Part shown: positions 1 through 6,817 of the stretch, in pieces | Layout: each line of letters starts with the position of its first letter | Numbering within the stretch: position 1 is the stretch's first letter | NCBI GenBank assembly: GCA_031367345.1 | Contig: JANLPR010000098.1 | Location: 1-15,779 of the forward strand | Origin: JADKIH01 sp031367345 | GTDB taxonomy: Bacteria; Bacteroidota; Bacteroidia; AKYH767-A; 2013-40CM-41-45 | Reading direction: 5' to 3' | DNA: 15,779 nt | Position numbers and translations under genes: made by a program | The notes under the pieces: model-generated | What the model saw: only the letters and a program-made list of their open reading frames with translations | Told to the model about the DNA's origin: nothing | Database searches by the model: none

Positions 1-596
1 GTAATCATTCGCTCTATTCCTCGAATGTTTTCCATCTGTAGTAACGATTCAATTTTTGTAAGCAATTGAGTGCGTTGTTCCAAATTTCTTTTGAAATCGA
101 GTTCTCTCAAATCTTTACTCAACTTCATATTGTAATAGAAGTTGTGAGAATGACGATGGTAAATACTTTGAAGATTCTTATATTCTTTGGAAGGAACATT
201 TCCTATTTCATTCCATTTTGTTTGAAGTTCTTTGAATGCTTTAAAAGCTTTACCGATATTCGATTCTTCTGCAATCAATTTTTCCATCAATGCAATCACT
301 TCTTCTTTCGCTTTAAGCTTATCTTTTACTTCACTTTGAAGTACTTTTTTAAATTTCGTTCCTCTATCAGAAAAAATAACAAGCAATTCATTGAATCGTG
401 TGTCAAGTGGATCTTTTCTAGGTTCAAAGTCATCACTGATTCCACCTTCTTCTAAAAACTTTTGAAGTTGTTCATGGTGCAGTAAATCGCAGGCTTTAAG
501 ATATTCGTTCTTAATTTCATCTGCTCGCGTAATAATCTCGTCGGATACATCTTCCTTTTGAAGCTCTTCAAGCTTCAGGATCAATTCTTCTTTCAT
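1..596 (-). CDS. DUF349 domain-containing protein, N-terminal part (cut by window edge)
   Basis: Reading from an ATG at 596 leftward gives 198 complete codons with no stop before the window edge, so the C-terminal part is missing. The product is highly charged and helical. A repeat unit around residues 98-165 carries the DUF349 signature: W128, G132, V134 and P135 in KWNEIGNVP, followed by an aromatic-rich helix (HNFYYN). DUF349 proteins of Bacteroidetes are usually several hundred residues with multiple such helical repeats. Their role is not well established, so I assign none. The acidic N-terminal stretch (residues 1-65) has no recognisable domain. I chose ATG 596 because no other ATG lies upstream in frame nearby. 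I found no TAnnTTTG box upstream on this strand. The gene is divergent from rpmE2 across a 344-base gap. Confidence 0.85.
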   Translation of the reverse strand, partial: MKEELILKLEELQKEDVSDEIITRADEIKNEYLKACDLLHHEQLQKFLEEGGISDDFEPRKDPLDTRFNELLVIFSDRGTKFKKVLQSEVKDKLKAKEEVIALMEKLIAEESNIGKAFKAFKELQTKWNEIGNVPSKEYKNLQSIYHRHSHNFYYNMKLSKDLRELDFKRNLEQRTQLLTKIESLLQMENIRGIERMI

Positions 597-877
597 ACGT
601 AATTTGATCTTCTTTGTGTGTTTCGGATACTATTGTTTGTTATAAATTTTGAGCTAAATAATTTCTTGACTTAAGTAGTGCAGATAAAAGTGCAGCTAAT
701 TTCTGAAACTAAAAGACAACCGTTATTTATTTGGACGATCAAGATATAGTCTGAATGGCAGAATGTCAAGAATATTCAGCGAAATATGGGAATTTTACAT
801 GGATCTTAGAGACGAAAAGTAAAAAGTCGTGATTTTTAACACTATTTTCTTAATTTCGCACTTAAATCGGAGATAAA

Positions 878-896
878 ATGCAAATATGATTTGCAT
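878..896. promoter_or_regulatory. Perfect inverted repeat, candidate repressor operator for rpmE2
   Basis: The sequence ATGCAAAT-ATG-ATTTGCAT is a perfect 8-bp inverted repeat around a 3-base centre. Its right arm contains the TTTG (890-893) that serves as the -33 element of the rpmE2 promoter, so a bound protein would block RNA polymerase. The size and dyad form resemble Fur-family (Fur/Zur) boxes, and zinc-independent L31 genes are Zur targets in other bacteria. The assignment to Zur is inference, because I do not know the Zur consensus for this lineage. Confidence 0.55.
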
Positions 897-920
897 AAAC
901 AAGAAAAAACTCTATTTTTG
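890..920 (+). promoter_or_regulatory. rpmE2 promoter (Bacteroidetes type)
   Basis: A TTTG at 890-893 and TATTTTTG at 913-920 are separated by exactly 19 bases. This fits the Bacteroidetes housekeeping promoter (TTTG, about 19 bases, TAnnTTTG). Transcription would begin near 927, leaving a leader of only about 14 bases before the ATG at 941, too short for a structured leader. Confidence 0.75.
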
Positions 921-940
921 CACCCTCAATTTTACAAGTC

Positions 941-1201
941 ATGAAGAAAGACATCCATCCAAAAAACTATCGTCCGGTGATATTTAAAGATATCTCTTGC
1001 GACTATGCATTCCTTACTCGTTCAACCATCGAAACTAAAGATAAAATCAAGTGGACTGACGGAAATGAGTATCCACTTATTAAGTTGGAGATCAGTCACA
1101 TGTCTCATCCTTTTTACACAGGTAAGATGAAGCTAATCGACACAGCAGGTCGTGTTGATAAATTCAATACACGTTACGCTAAGAAGCAAGCAGCTAAATA
1201 A
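941..1201 (+). CDS. rpmE2: Type B 50S ribosomal protein L31
   Basis: This 86-residue protein is the cysteine-poor (C-minus, type B) form of large-subunit ribosomal protein L31, which bridges the two ribosomal subunits. The N-terminal MKKDIHPKNYRPVIFKD and the later HPFYTGK and FNTRYAKK segments are characteristic. Only one cysteine (C20) is present and the zinc-binding CxxC pairs of type A L31 are absent, so the protein should not need zinc. The length is normal for the family. In several bacteria the C-minus paralogue is induced by zinc starvation. In many Bacteroidetes the type B form may be the only L31, so that logic need not apply. The gene is monocistronic, with its own promoter, an overlapping inverted repeat and a terminator at 1227-1260. 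Confidence 0.95.
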   Translation: MKKDIHPKNYRPVIFKDISCDYAFLTRSTIETKDKIKWTDGNEYPLIKLEISHMSHPFYTGKMKLIDTAGRVDKFNTRYAKKQAAK

Positions 1202-1226
1202 TTGCTGTTCTATAAATAATTATTTA

Positions 1227-1260
1227 AAAAAGGTCTCTTGTTTTAACAGGAGACCTTTTT
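1227..1260 (+). terminator. Rho-independent terminator of rpmE2
   Basis: The arms AAAAAGGTCTC (1227-1237) and GAGACCTTTTT (1250-1260) pair perfectly. The stem can extend through T1238-G1249 wobble, T1239-A1248 and G1240-C1247 to a short TTTTAA loop. The right arm ends in a T run followed by CTTTT. It begins about 25 bases after the rpmE2 stop and separates rpmE2 from the next cluster. Confidence 0.9.
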
Positions 1261-1277
1261 CTTTTAGCGACAAATCT

Positions 1278-1285
1278 TAATTTTG
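1278..1285 (+). promoter_or_regulatory. Possible -7 box for the GlmU-like operon
   Basis: TAATTTTG matches TAnnTTTG and lies 20 bases before the ATG at 1306, just past the rpmE2 terminator. No exact TTTG sits about 19 bases upstream; that position falls in the terminator tail (CTTT). The location is right for the three-gene cluster, but such boxes arise often by chance in AT-rich sequence. Confidence 0.4.
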
Positions 1286-1305
1286 AAGACTTAAATAAAG
1301 AGACG

Positions 1306-2490
1306 ATGAATATTATTTTATTTGACGATGAAACAAGGAAAACACTTTTACCATTAACACATACACGACCTGTTGCTGAAATACGAATTGGTATTTTAAA
1401 GATCTCAGAGAAATGGGCACTTTATTCTAAGCAAAAAATATCATTCCTAACAGTTGAATATTTAAAGGAATTATTTCCTGCAAATATTACCAACGATAAC
1501 TATTACGTGAATGGAGCCATCATTCCTAATGTAGAAATTGTGAATGAAATAAAATCGTTGAACATAGGAGAGTGTTTGATACAAGGGGCATTTGTGATTG
1601 CAATTCGAACGGCTAGTACAGAAAATGTTTTGTCGGTTGATCAACTTGATAAAGGGATTGTAAAGACAACGCCATCGAAGATCGATCGTTTAGTTTTTGC
1701 TTGGGATGTATTTGCTTTGAATGAAAAAGCGATTGCTGATGATTTTGAGGTTTTGACAAGCGGGAGGAAATCGCAAGCGATCAGTTCATCGAATCAGGTG
1801 TTGAATCCGGAAAAAGTATTTATCGAAGAAGGAGCAAAAGTAGAATGTGCTATTTTAAATGCAACGAGTGGTTGTATTTACATCGGGAAAGATTCGGAAG
1901 TAATGGAAGGAGCTATGATCAGAGGGCCATTCAGTCTGGGAGAACATTCACAGGTAAAAATGGGAGCAAAGATCTATGGAGCAACAACCGTAGGTCCGCA
2001 TTGTAAAGTTTCCGGCGAAATAAGTAACTCCGTTTTGTTTGGGTTTACAAATAAAGCGCACGATGGATTTTTAGGAAATTCAGTTTTAGGTGAATGGTGT
2101 AATCTAGGAGCCGATACCAACAATTCAAATTTGAAGAACAATTACTCGAAAGTAAAAGTGTGGAATTATGCACACGACGATTATATCAATACCGGCTTGC
2201 AGTTTTGCGGCTTGATCATGGGCGATCATTCTAAATGCAGTATCAATACTATGTTCAACACAGGAACGGTAGTGGGAGTAAGTGCGAATATATTCGGCAA
2301 TGGATTTCCTCCAAAATTTATCCCTTCGTTTTCGTGGGGAGGCTCAGAAGGTTTTACGACATACAGGCTGGAAGATGCAATTGAAGTAGCCACTAGAGTC
2401 TACGAAAGAAGAAAAATGGTTTTTGGCGAAAAGGAACATTCGCTAATGCGAAGTTTGTTTGATGCAAATACACGTTATCGTGCTTGGTAA
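1306..2490 (+). CDS. GlmU-like sugar-phosphate nucleotidyltransferase/acyltransferase (Bacteroidetes type)
   Basis: The 394-residue protein matches the divergent Bacteroidetes GlmU family, proposed to make UDP-N-acetylglucosamine for peptidoglycan and other envelope polymers. Residues 1-150 form the nucleotidyltransferase-like part. It lacks the classical LAAGxGTRM loop and instead has the family signature RPVAEIRIG (residues 21-29). Residues about 165-340 show the irregular hexapeptide spacing of a left-handed beta-helix acyltransferase domain, including the conserved stretch around FTNKAHDGFLGNSVLGEW (247-264) and the Asn-rich turn after it. The last 50 residues are helical. It is first in a tight same-strand cluster, with a 12-base gap to the next gene. 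A role as the genome's UDP-GlcNAc enzyme is family knowledge; the exact sugar cannot be read from this sequence. Confidence 0.85.
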   Translation: MNIILFDDETRKTLLPLTHTRPVAEIRIGILKISEKWALYSKQKISFLTVEYLKELFPANITNDNYYVNGAIIPNVEIVNEIKSLNIGECLIQGAFVIAIRTASTENVLSVDQLDKGIVKTTPSKIDRLVFAWDVFALNEKAIADDFEVLTSGRKSQAISSSNQVLNPEKVFIEEGAKVECAILNATSGCIYIGKDSEVMEGAMIRGPFSLGEHSQVKMGAKIYGATTVGPHCKVSGEISNSVLFGFTNKAHDGFLGNSVLGEWCNLGADTNNSNLKNNYSKVKVWNYAHDDYINTGLQFCGLIMGDHSKCSINTMFNTGTVVGVSANIFGNGFPPKFIPSFSWGGSEGFTTYRLEDAIEVATRVYERRKMVFGEKEHSLMRSLFDANTRYRAW

Positions 2491-2502
2491 ATAAAATTTA
2501 TT

Positions 2503-3069
2503 ATGGAGAATACAAAAACTATTTCAGAAGTATTGATGTATTTCATTCCGGCATTTCTGATTTTGATCGGAATGTTTTTGATGATGAAACGATCACTTAA
2601 TTCGCAGGAAGCTTTGATCAAAAGTTTTGTCGAAAAAGAAATTCAGTTAAAAGCAATAGATGATAGAAGTGAACGCAGGAAAAATGCAATGCCTTTGAAA
2701 TTGCAGGCGTATGAGCGTTTCGTTTTATTTTTGGAACGAATTGACCCTAGTTCTATTTTAGTGCGCGTTCACACTTCCGGTATGAGTGCCGCACAGCTTC
2801 AAAATGATTTAATAGTAACCATCAGAGCGGAGTTTGAACATAATTTATCGCAACAAATTTATGTTTCCGATTATTCATGGGAAGAAGTAAAGAGTGCAAA
2901 AGAAGAAATGATAAGAATCATTAATAGCTCGTTTAATCGTGTTGGAAATAATTCAAGCGGACTTCAATTGAGTACTTCCATTTTTGAATTTATTTTGGAA
3001 ATGGATGTTACTCCAACACAACGTGCTATTAATTTTTTAAAAAGTGAAGCAAGAAAAATGCTTGAGTAA
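2503..3069 (+). CDS. Conserved Bacteroidetes hypothetical with N-terminal membrane anchor
   Basis: I know of no function for this 188-residue protein. Residues about 8-29 form one hydrophobic membrane helix (FIPAFLILIGMFLMM) followed by a basic segment, so the rest is probably cytoplasmic. The soluble part has motifs I associate with a conserved Bacteroidetes family (possibly Pfam DUF7935, from memory and unverified): MPLKLQAYERFVLFLERI at residues 63-80, then HTSGMSAAQLQNDL, then EFEHNLSQQIYVSDYSWEEV. The region is mostly helical. It sits 12 bases after the GlmU-like gene and 24 bases before the mutase gene, so it is probably co-transcribed with both. That neighbourhood gives no clear functional clue. 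Confidence 0.75.
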   Translation: MENTKTISEVLMYFIPAFLILIGMFLMMKRSLNSQEALIKSFVEKEIQLKAIDDRSERRKNAMPLKLQAYERFVLFLERIDPSSILVRVHTSGMSAAQLQNDLIVTIRAEFEHNLSQQIYVSDYSWEEVKSAKEEMIRIINSSFNRVGNNSSGLQLSTSIFEFILEMDVTPTQRAINFLKSEARKMLE

Positions 3070-3093
3070 ATTTTATTTATTAAATGAAATATC

Positions 3094-4641
3094 GTGTCAG
3101 ATAAAAAAATAATTACTGAAAGTGATATCGAAATAAAAACGGTATACACAAATCATCCCGGAGTAAATGAGCTGCCCGGTGAATTTCCATTTACACGAGG
3201 AGTTCAGTCGGATATGTATCGTACTAAATTATGGACGATGCGCCAGTATGCCGGTTTCAGTACTGCTGAAGAGTCGAATAAGCGATACCATTATTTACTA
3301 GGGCAAGGAACCACAGGGCTTTCTGTGGCCTTCGATTTACCTACACAAATAGGTTATGACTCCGATCATGACTTAGCCGATGGAGAAGTTGGAAAGGCAG
3401 GAGTAGCAATTGATTCGTTGCGTGATATGGAAATATTATTCGATGGAATAAAATTGGAAACCATCAGTACTTCTATGACGATCAATTCAACTGCGTCAAT
3501 TCTTTTAGCCTTTTATATTGCCTTAGCAAAAAAACAAGGTGCAGATCTGAAAAAAATTTCCGGAACAATTCAAAATGATATTCTAAAAGAGTATGCTGCG
3601 AGAGGAACTTACATTTACCCTCCTAAGCAGTCGATGAGAATTATCACTGACATATTTGAATATTGTTCAAATGAAGTTCCGAAGTGGAATACGATTTCTA
3701 TTTCAGGCTATCATATACGTGAAGCAGGTTCAACCGCAGTTCAAGAGTTAGCTTTCACATTGGCAAATGGAAAAGCGTACGTAAAAGCAGCGATTGAAAA
3801 GGGCTTAGACATTGATGTTTTTGGAAAACGGCTTTCGTTTTTCTTTAATGCTCATAATAATGTTTTTCAGGAAGTGGCAAAGTTTAGAGCTGCGCGAAGA
3901 ATGTGGGCCAAGATTATGAAAGATCTCGGAGCGAAAGATCCACGTTCAATGATGTTGCGCTTTCATACGCAAACGGGAGGTTCAACACTTACTGCCCAAC
4001 AGCCAATGAATAACATCATGCGTGTTACACTTCAAGCCTTATCAGCTGTAATGGGTGGAACACAATCGTTGCATACCAATGGCTATGATGAAGCCATCAG
4101 TTTACCAACAGAAGAAGCGGCGGGGCTAGCATTAAAGACGCAACAAGTAATTGCATTTGAAAGTGGAGTAGTAGACACCGTAGATCCATTAGCAGGAAGT
4201 TACTTTGTAGAAACACTTACCGATGAAGTAGAAGCAAAGGCGTGGGAATACATTCATAAGATAGACGCAATGGGAGGTTCGGTGAGTGCTATTGAAGCGC
4301 AATATATTCAAAACGAAATTGCAAAAGCCTCTTACGATTATCAAAAGTCGATTGAAAATAAAACACGTATAATAGTTGGTGTAAATCAATTTGAAATGGA
4401 AGAGCCTCCATTCGATAAAGTGTTTACAATAGATGATTCCATTCGGTCATTGCAAATGGAAAAACTAAAGCAATTAAGGTTAGATCGTGATGAAAAGAAA
4501 ACGCAAGCTTATTTGAAAACGATTGAAGAAACAGCAAAGGGTGGAAACAATATGATGCCTTCAATTATAGATGCAGTGGAGAACAATGCAACGCTAGGAG
4601 AAATTGCCGATGCTATGCGAAAAGTTTTTGGTGAATATTAA
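3094..4641 (+). CDS. Methylmalonyl-CoA mutase catalytic (large) subunit, no B12-binding domain
   Basis: The 515-residue protein covers only the TIM-barrel catalytic domain of the adenosylcobalamin-dependent acyl-CoA mutases, which in this family interconvert (R)-methylmalonyl-CoA and succinyl-CoA. LWTMRQYAGFSTAEESN (46-62), the SVAFDLPTQIGYDSD strand, GTIQNDILKEYAARGTYIYPP and SISGYHIREAGS are all present. Y52, R170 and H207 align by my reading with Tyr89, Arg207 and His244 of the Propionibacterium enzyme; the first two separate methylmalonyl from isobutyryl mutases (Phe/Gln there). The protein ends about where the C-terminal cobalamin domain with DxHxxG would begin, so it resembles the split McmA1 type and should need a separate small subunit, which is not in this window. 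Translation starts at GTG 3094. Its stop interlocks with the convergent ftsB-like gene. Confidence 0.9.
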   Translation: MSDKKIITESDIEIKTVYTNHPGVNELPGEFPFTRGVQSDMYRTKLWTMRQYAGFSTAEESNKRYHYLLGQGTTGLSVAFDLPTQIGYDSDHDLADGEVGKAGVAIDSLRDMEILFDGIKLETISTSMTINSTASILLAFYIALAKKQGADLKKISGTIQNDILKEYAARGTYIYPPKQSMRIITDIFEYCSNEVPKWNTISISGYHIREAGSTAVQELAFTLANGKAYVKAAIEKGLDIDVFGKRLSFFFNAHNNVFQEVAKFRAARRMWAKIMKDLGAKDPRSMMLRFHTQTGGSTLTAQQPMNNIMRVTLQALSAVMGGTQSLHTNGYDEAISLPTEEAAGLALKTQQVIAFESGVVDTVDPLAGSYFVETLTDEVEAKAWEYIHKIDAMGGSVSAIEAQYIQNEIAKASYDYQKSIENKTRIIVGVNQFEMEEPPFDKVFTIDDSIRSLQMEKLKQLRLDRDEKKTQAYLKTIEETAKGGNNMMPSIIDAVENNATLGEIADAMRKVFGEY

Positions 4642-4949
4642 TTTTCAACGATTAAAAAGACATCTTCATTATCTTTTTTAAGAACATATTTTTCTCTGGC
4701 ATATTTTTCCAGATTTTCGTGATTGGTTCTTAAGTTATTAAGGTCGGTGGTATAACGCTTTATCTCATCTTCAAAATGAATTTGTTCTTTCTTTAAAACA
4801 TTCAGTTTATGCTGATAGCTCCATGTCGTGATTAAATCGTTTCTGTCGAAAAAACCAATCCAGATGATGAAGCCCACTAATGTAAGCACATATTTGTTAT
4901 TTACTTTGCTCCATATATTCAAAAGAATCGGAAAACGAGAATTATTCAT
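4638..4949 (-). CDS. Septum formation initiator, FtsB/DivIC family
   Basis: This 103-residue bitopic protein has a short cytoplasmic N-terminus, one membrane helix (about residues 19-34, VLTLVGFIIWIGFF) and a periplasmic coiled coil (about 43-82). It ends in the family's conserved C-terminal motif, EKYAREKYVLKKDNEDVFLI. FtsB/DivIC proteins join FtsL and FtsQ to license septal peptidoglycan synthesis at the division site. Length and architecture are complete. The gene stands alone on this strand, convergent with the mutase gene, and the two coding regions share four bases. No convincing promoter box was found upstream. The symbol is left empty because FtsB and DivIC cannot be separated by sequence here. 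Confidence 0.88.
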   Translation of the reverse strand: MNNSRFPILLNIWSKVNNKYVLTLVGFIIWIGFFDRNDLITTWSYQHKLNVLKKEQIHFEDEIKRYTTDLNNLRTNHENLEKYAREKYVLKKDNEDVFLIVEN

Positions 4950-5051
4950 AAGTTGAAGGTAAGCTGCTAAAGGGTTAATATTTGTAAAGCAGTTGAACGA
5001 TTAATAACAAAAGGATGTTGATTAAAAAGGTAATTAAATTTAGATAAAAGC

Positions 5052-5082
5052 AAAACAGCCATGAAGTTTTCATGGCTGTTTT
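5052..5082 (-). terminator. Rho-independent terminator of pruA
   Basis: A perfect 14-bp stem, AAAACAGCCATGAA (5052-5065) with TTCATGGCTGTTTT (5069-5082), closes a 3-base loop. It lies 11 bases beyond the pruA stop. Read on the minus strand the stem ends in TTTTGCTTTT. It could work in both directions, but on the plus strand there is no gene just upstream to serve. Confidence 0.9.
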
Positions 5083-5092
5083 AAGTATTTCT

Positions 5093-6724
5093 TTATTCTT
5101 TGTCTAAAAACGGGTACCTGTAATCTTTCGCCGGGTCGAATGTCTCTTTAATTGTTCGTGTACTTACCCATCTTAATAGGTTGAATAGTGAACCTGCCTT
5201 GTCGTTAGTTCCGCTGGCACGACTACCGCCAAACGGTTGTTGACCAACAACGGCGCCGGTACATTTATCATTTATGTAAAAATTGCCGGCAGCATGGACC
5301 AATTTTTTCATTGCTTTTTCAATAGCATACCGATCTTGCGAAAAGATTGCTCCGGTAAGAGCATACGTCCCGGTTTTATCTACCGTTTCCAAAATCTCAT
5401 CGAATTTATTATCGTCATATACATAAATAGTAAGAACAGGTCCGAATAGTTCTTCGCACATAGTTACATAAAACGGATCTTTCACTTCAAGAACAGTTGG
5501 ATGTATAAACCAGCCTTTTGATTTATCGTATGTTCCACCAATTACCACATCAACATTTTTATCTGCCTTTGCATCATCAATGTATTTCGCCAATTTGTCG
5601 AACGATTTTTCATCAATCACGGCATTGAAGAAATTCCCAAGGTCTTCCGTTGGTCCTATCTTAAATGAACTAATATCTTTAATAAGTCCTTCTTTCACTA
5701 CAGGCCAAAGACTTTTAGGAATGTAAGCTCTAGAAGCGGCAGAACATTTTTGTCCTTGGTATTCGAATGCACCTCTGGTTAAGCCGGTAATAACAGCTTG
5801 TACATCTGCTGAAGGGTGAGCGAGTATAAAATCTTTACCACCTGTTTCACCAACGATTCTAGGGTAGCTTTTATATTTATGAATATTATTTCCGATAGTT
5901 TTCCAGATATTTTGAAATACAGAAGTTGATCCGGTAAAATGTATTCCCGCAAAATCAGGATGATCGAATATAACTTCACCTGCATCAGGGCCTGAAACGA
6001 AAACCAAATTTATAACTCCGGGAGGAACGCCCGCCTCATTAAATACTTTCATCAAAATTCCTGCAGCCAGAATTTGAGTGTTTGCAGGTTTCCATACTAC
6101 CGTATTTCCCATCATAGCTGCCGAAGTAGGAAGGTTTCCGGCTATGGCTGTAAAATTAAAAGGAGTGAGTGCAAATACGAATCCTTCTAATGGTCGTTGC
6201 TCAACACGATTATAAACACCTTTTGATGAGATCGGTTGTTGGGTATAGATCTCACGCATGTACTGAACATTGAATCGAAGAAAATCAATTAATTCACAAG
6301 CTGCATCTATTTCTGCTTGGTAAACACTTTTACTTTGCCCGATCATTGTTGCAGCATTGATTAACGGACGATAAGGGCCTGCTAATAATTCCGCCGCTTT
6401 TAAAAAGATTGATGCGCGATGCTCCCAATCCAAATTTGCCCATTGCTCTCTAGCAGCAAGTGCAGCTTTGATTGCGCTTTCAACATGCGATTTATCGCCC
6501 ATGTGAAAATGCCCAACAGTATGCTGGTGATCATGAGGAGGATTAATTTTCATTTTTTTATCGGTGCGAACTTCTTTGCCTCCAATGCACATTGGAATAT
6601 CTACAACTTCACTGCGCATTTTTTTTAGAGCTTCTTTAAGTCGTGCTCGTTCCGGACTTCCCGGAGCATAATTTAATACCGGCTCATTGATAGCGACCGG
6701 AACTTGATAAATACCGTTTGACAT
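5093..6724 (-). CDS. pruA: L-glutamate gamma-semialdehyde (1-pyrroline-5-carboxylate) dehydrogenase
   Basis: This 543-residue aldehyde dehydrogenase oxidises glutamate gamma-semialdehyde to glutamate with NAD+, the second step of proline catabolism. Visible motifs are the NAD-binding PFNFTAIAGN, the GSTSVF Rossmann segment, the general-base region VGETGGKDF, the catalytic cysteine in GQKCSAASRAY and the cofactor motif EELFGPVLTIYVY. The N-terminus (YQVPVAINEPVLNYAPGSPER) is typical of the Bacteroidetes enzyme, which stands alone and is not fused to proline dehydrogenase. The frame can be opened to a TTG at 6745, but that codon lies inside a good -7 box, so I place the start at ATG 6724. The gene is monocistronic, with a terminator at 5052-5082. 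The proline dehydrogenase gene is not in the window. Confidence 0.94.
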   Translation of the reverse strand: MSNGIYQVPVAINEPVLNYAPGSPERARLKEALKKMRSEVVDIPMCIGGKEVRTDKKMKINPPHDHQHTVGHFHMGDKSHVESAIKAALAAREQWANLDWEHRASIFLKAAELLAGPYRPLINAATMIGQSKSVYQAEIDAACELIDFLRFNVQYMREIYTQQPISSKGVYNRVEQRPLEGFVFALTPFNFTAIAGNLPTSAAMMGNTVVWKPANTQILAAGILMKVFNEAGVPPGVINLVFVSGPDAGEVIFDHPDFAGIHFTGSTSVFQNIWKTIGNNIHKYKSYPRIVGETGGKDFILAHPSADVQAVITGLTRGAFEYQGQKCSAASRAYIPKSLWPVVKEGLIKDISSFKIGPTEDLGNFFNAVIDEKSFDKLAKYIDDAKADKNVDVVIGGTYDKSKGWFIHPTVLEVKDPFYVTMCEELFGPVLTIYVYDDNKFDEILETVDKTGTYALTGAIFSQDRYAIEKAMKKLVHAAGNFYINDKCTGAVVGQQPFGGSRASGTNDKAGSLFNLLRWVSTRTIKETFDPAKDYRYPFLDKE

Positions 6725-6742
6725 AATTTTAATTTTGAAGTG

Positions 6743-6750
6743 CAAAAATA
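6743..6750 (-). promoter_or_regulatory. pruA -7 promoter box
   Basis: The minus strand reads TATTTTTG, an exact TAnnTTTG match, 18 bases before ATG 6724. No exact TTTG lies 19 bases upstream, only a GTTTAA at 6767-6772. The box overlaps the TTG codon at 6745, which argues against that codon as the start. Confidence 0.5.
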
Positions 6751-6817
6751 CATAAAAAAATGCTTGTTAAACTCTTCAACTAAAGCCAATCGCCATCATT
6801 TTAAGTAGTTTTAAAGA

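Larger units (their letters stand above)
597..940. other. Intergenic region between DUF349 gene and rpmE2
   Basis: This 344-base AT-rich gap separates divergent genes. Its right end holds the rpmE2 promoter and the inverted repeat listed separately. In the middle, the plus strand is open without a stop from 700 to 822. The only ATG-initiated part encodes 19 residues from 763 (MSRIFSEIWEFYMDLRDEK), with no promoter or ribosome site I can defend, so I do not call it a gene. I see no tRNA, riboswitch-like fold or strong terminator here. Confidence 0.6.

Noticed and set aside
66..455. Plus-strand open frame of 129 codons opposite the DUF349 gene
   Set aside because: The product is a Phe/Ile-rich antisense translation; the minus strand encodes a clear DUF349 motif over the same bases.
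4652..4681. Possible hairpin TTAAAAAGA / TCTTTTTTAA as a mutase terminator
   Set aside because: The stem is almost all A-T with an 11-base loop and lies in ftsB-like coding sequence; too weak to call.
4965..5000. CTGCT...AGCAG inverted repeat upstream of the ftsB-like gene
   Set aside because: Five-base arms with a loop of about 20 bases are expected by chance in AT-rich sequence.
6725..6745. N-terminal extension of PruA to a TTG codon
   Set aside because: The extra residues are unlike the family and the TTG lies within the -7 box; ATG 6724 gives the usual N-terminus.
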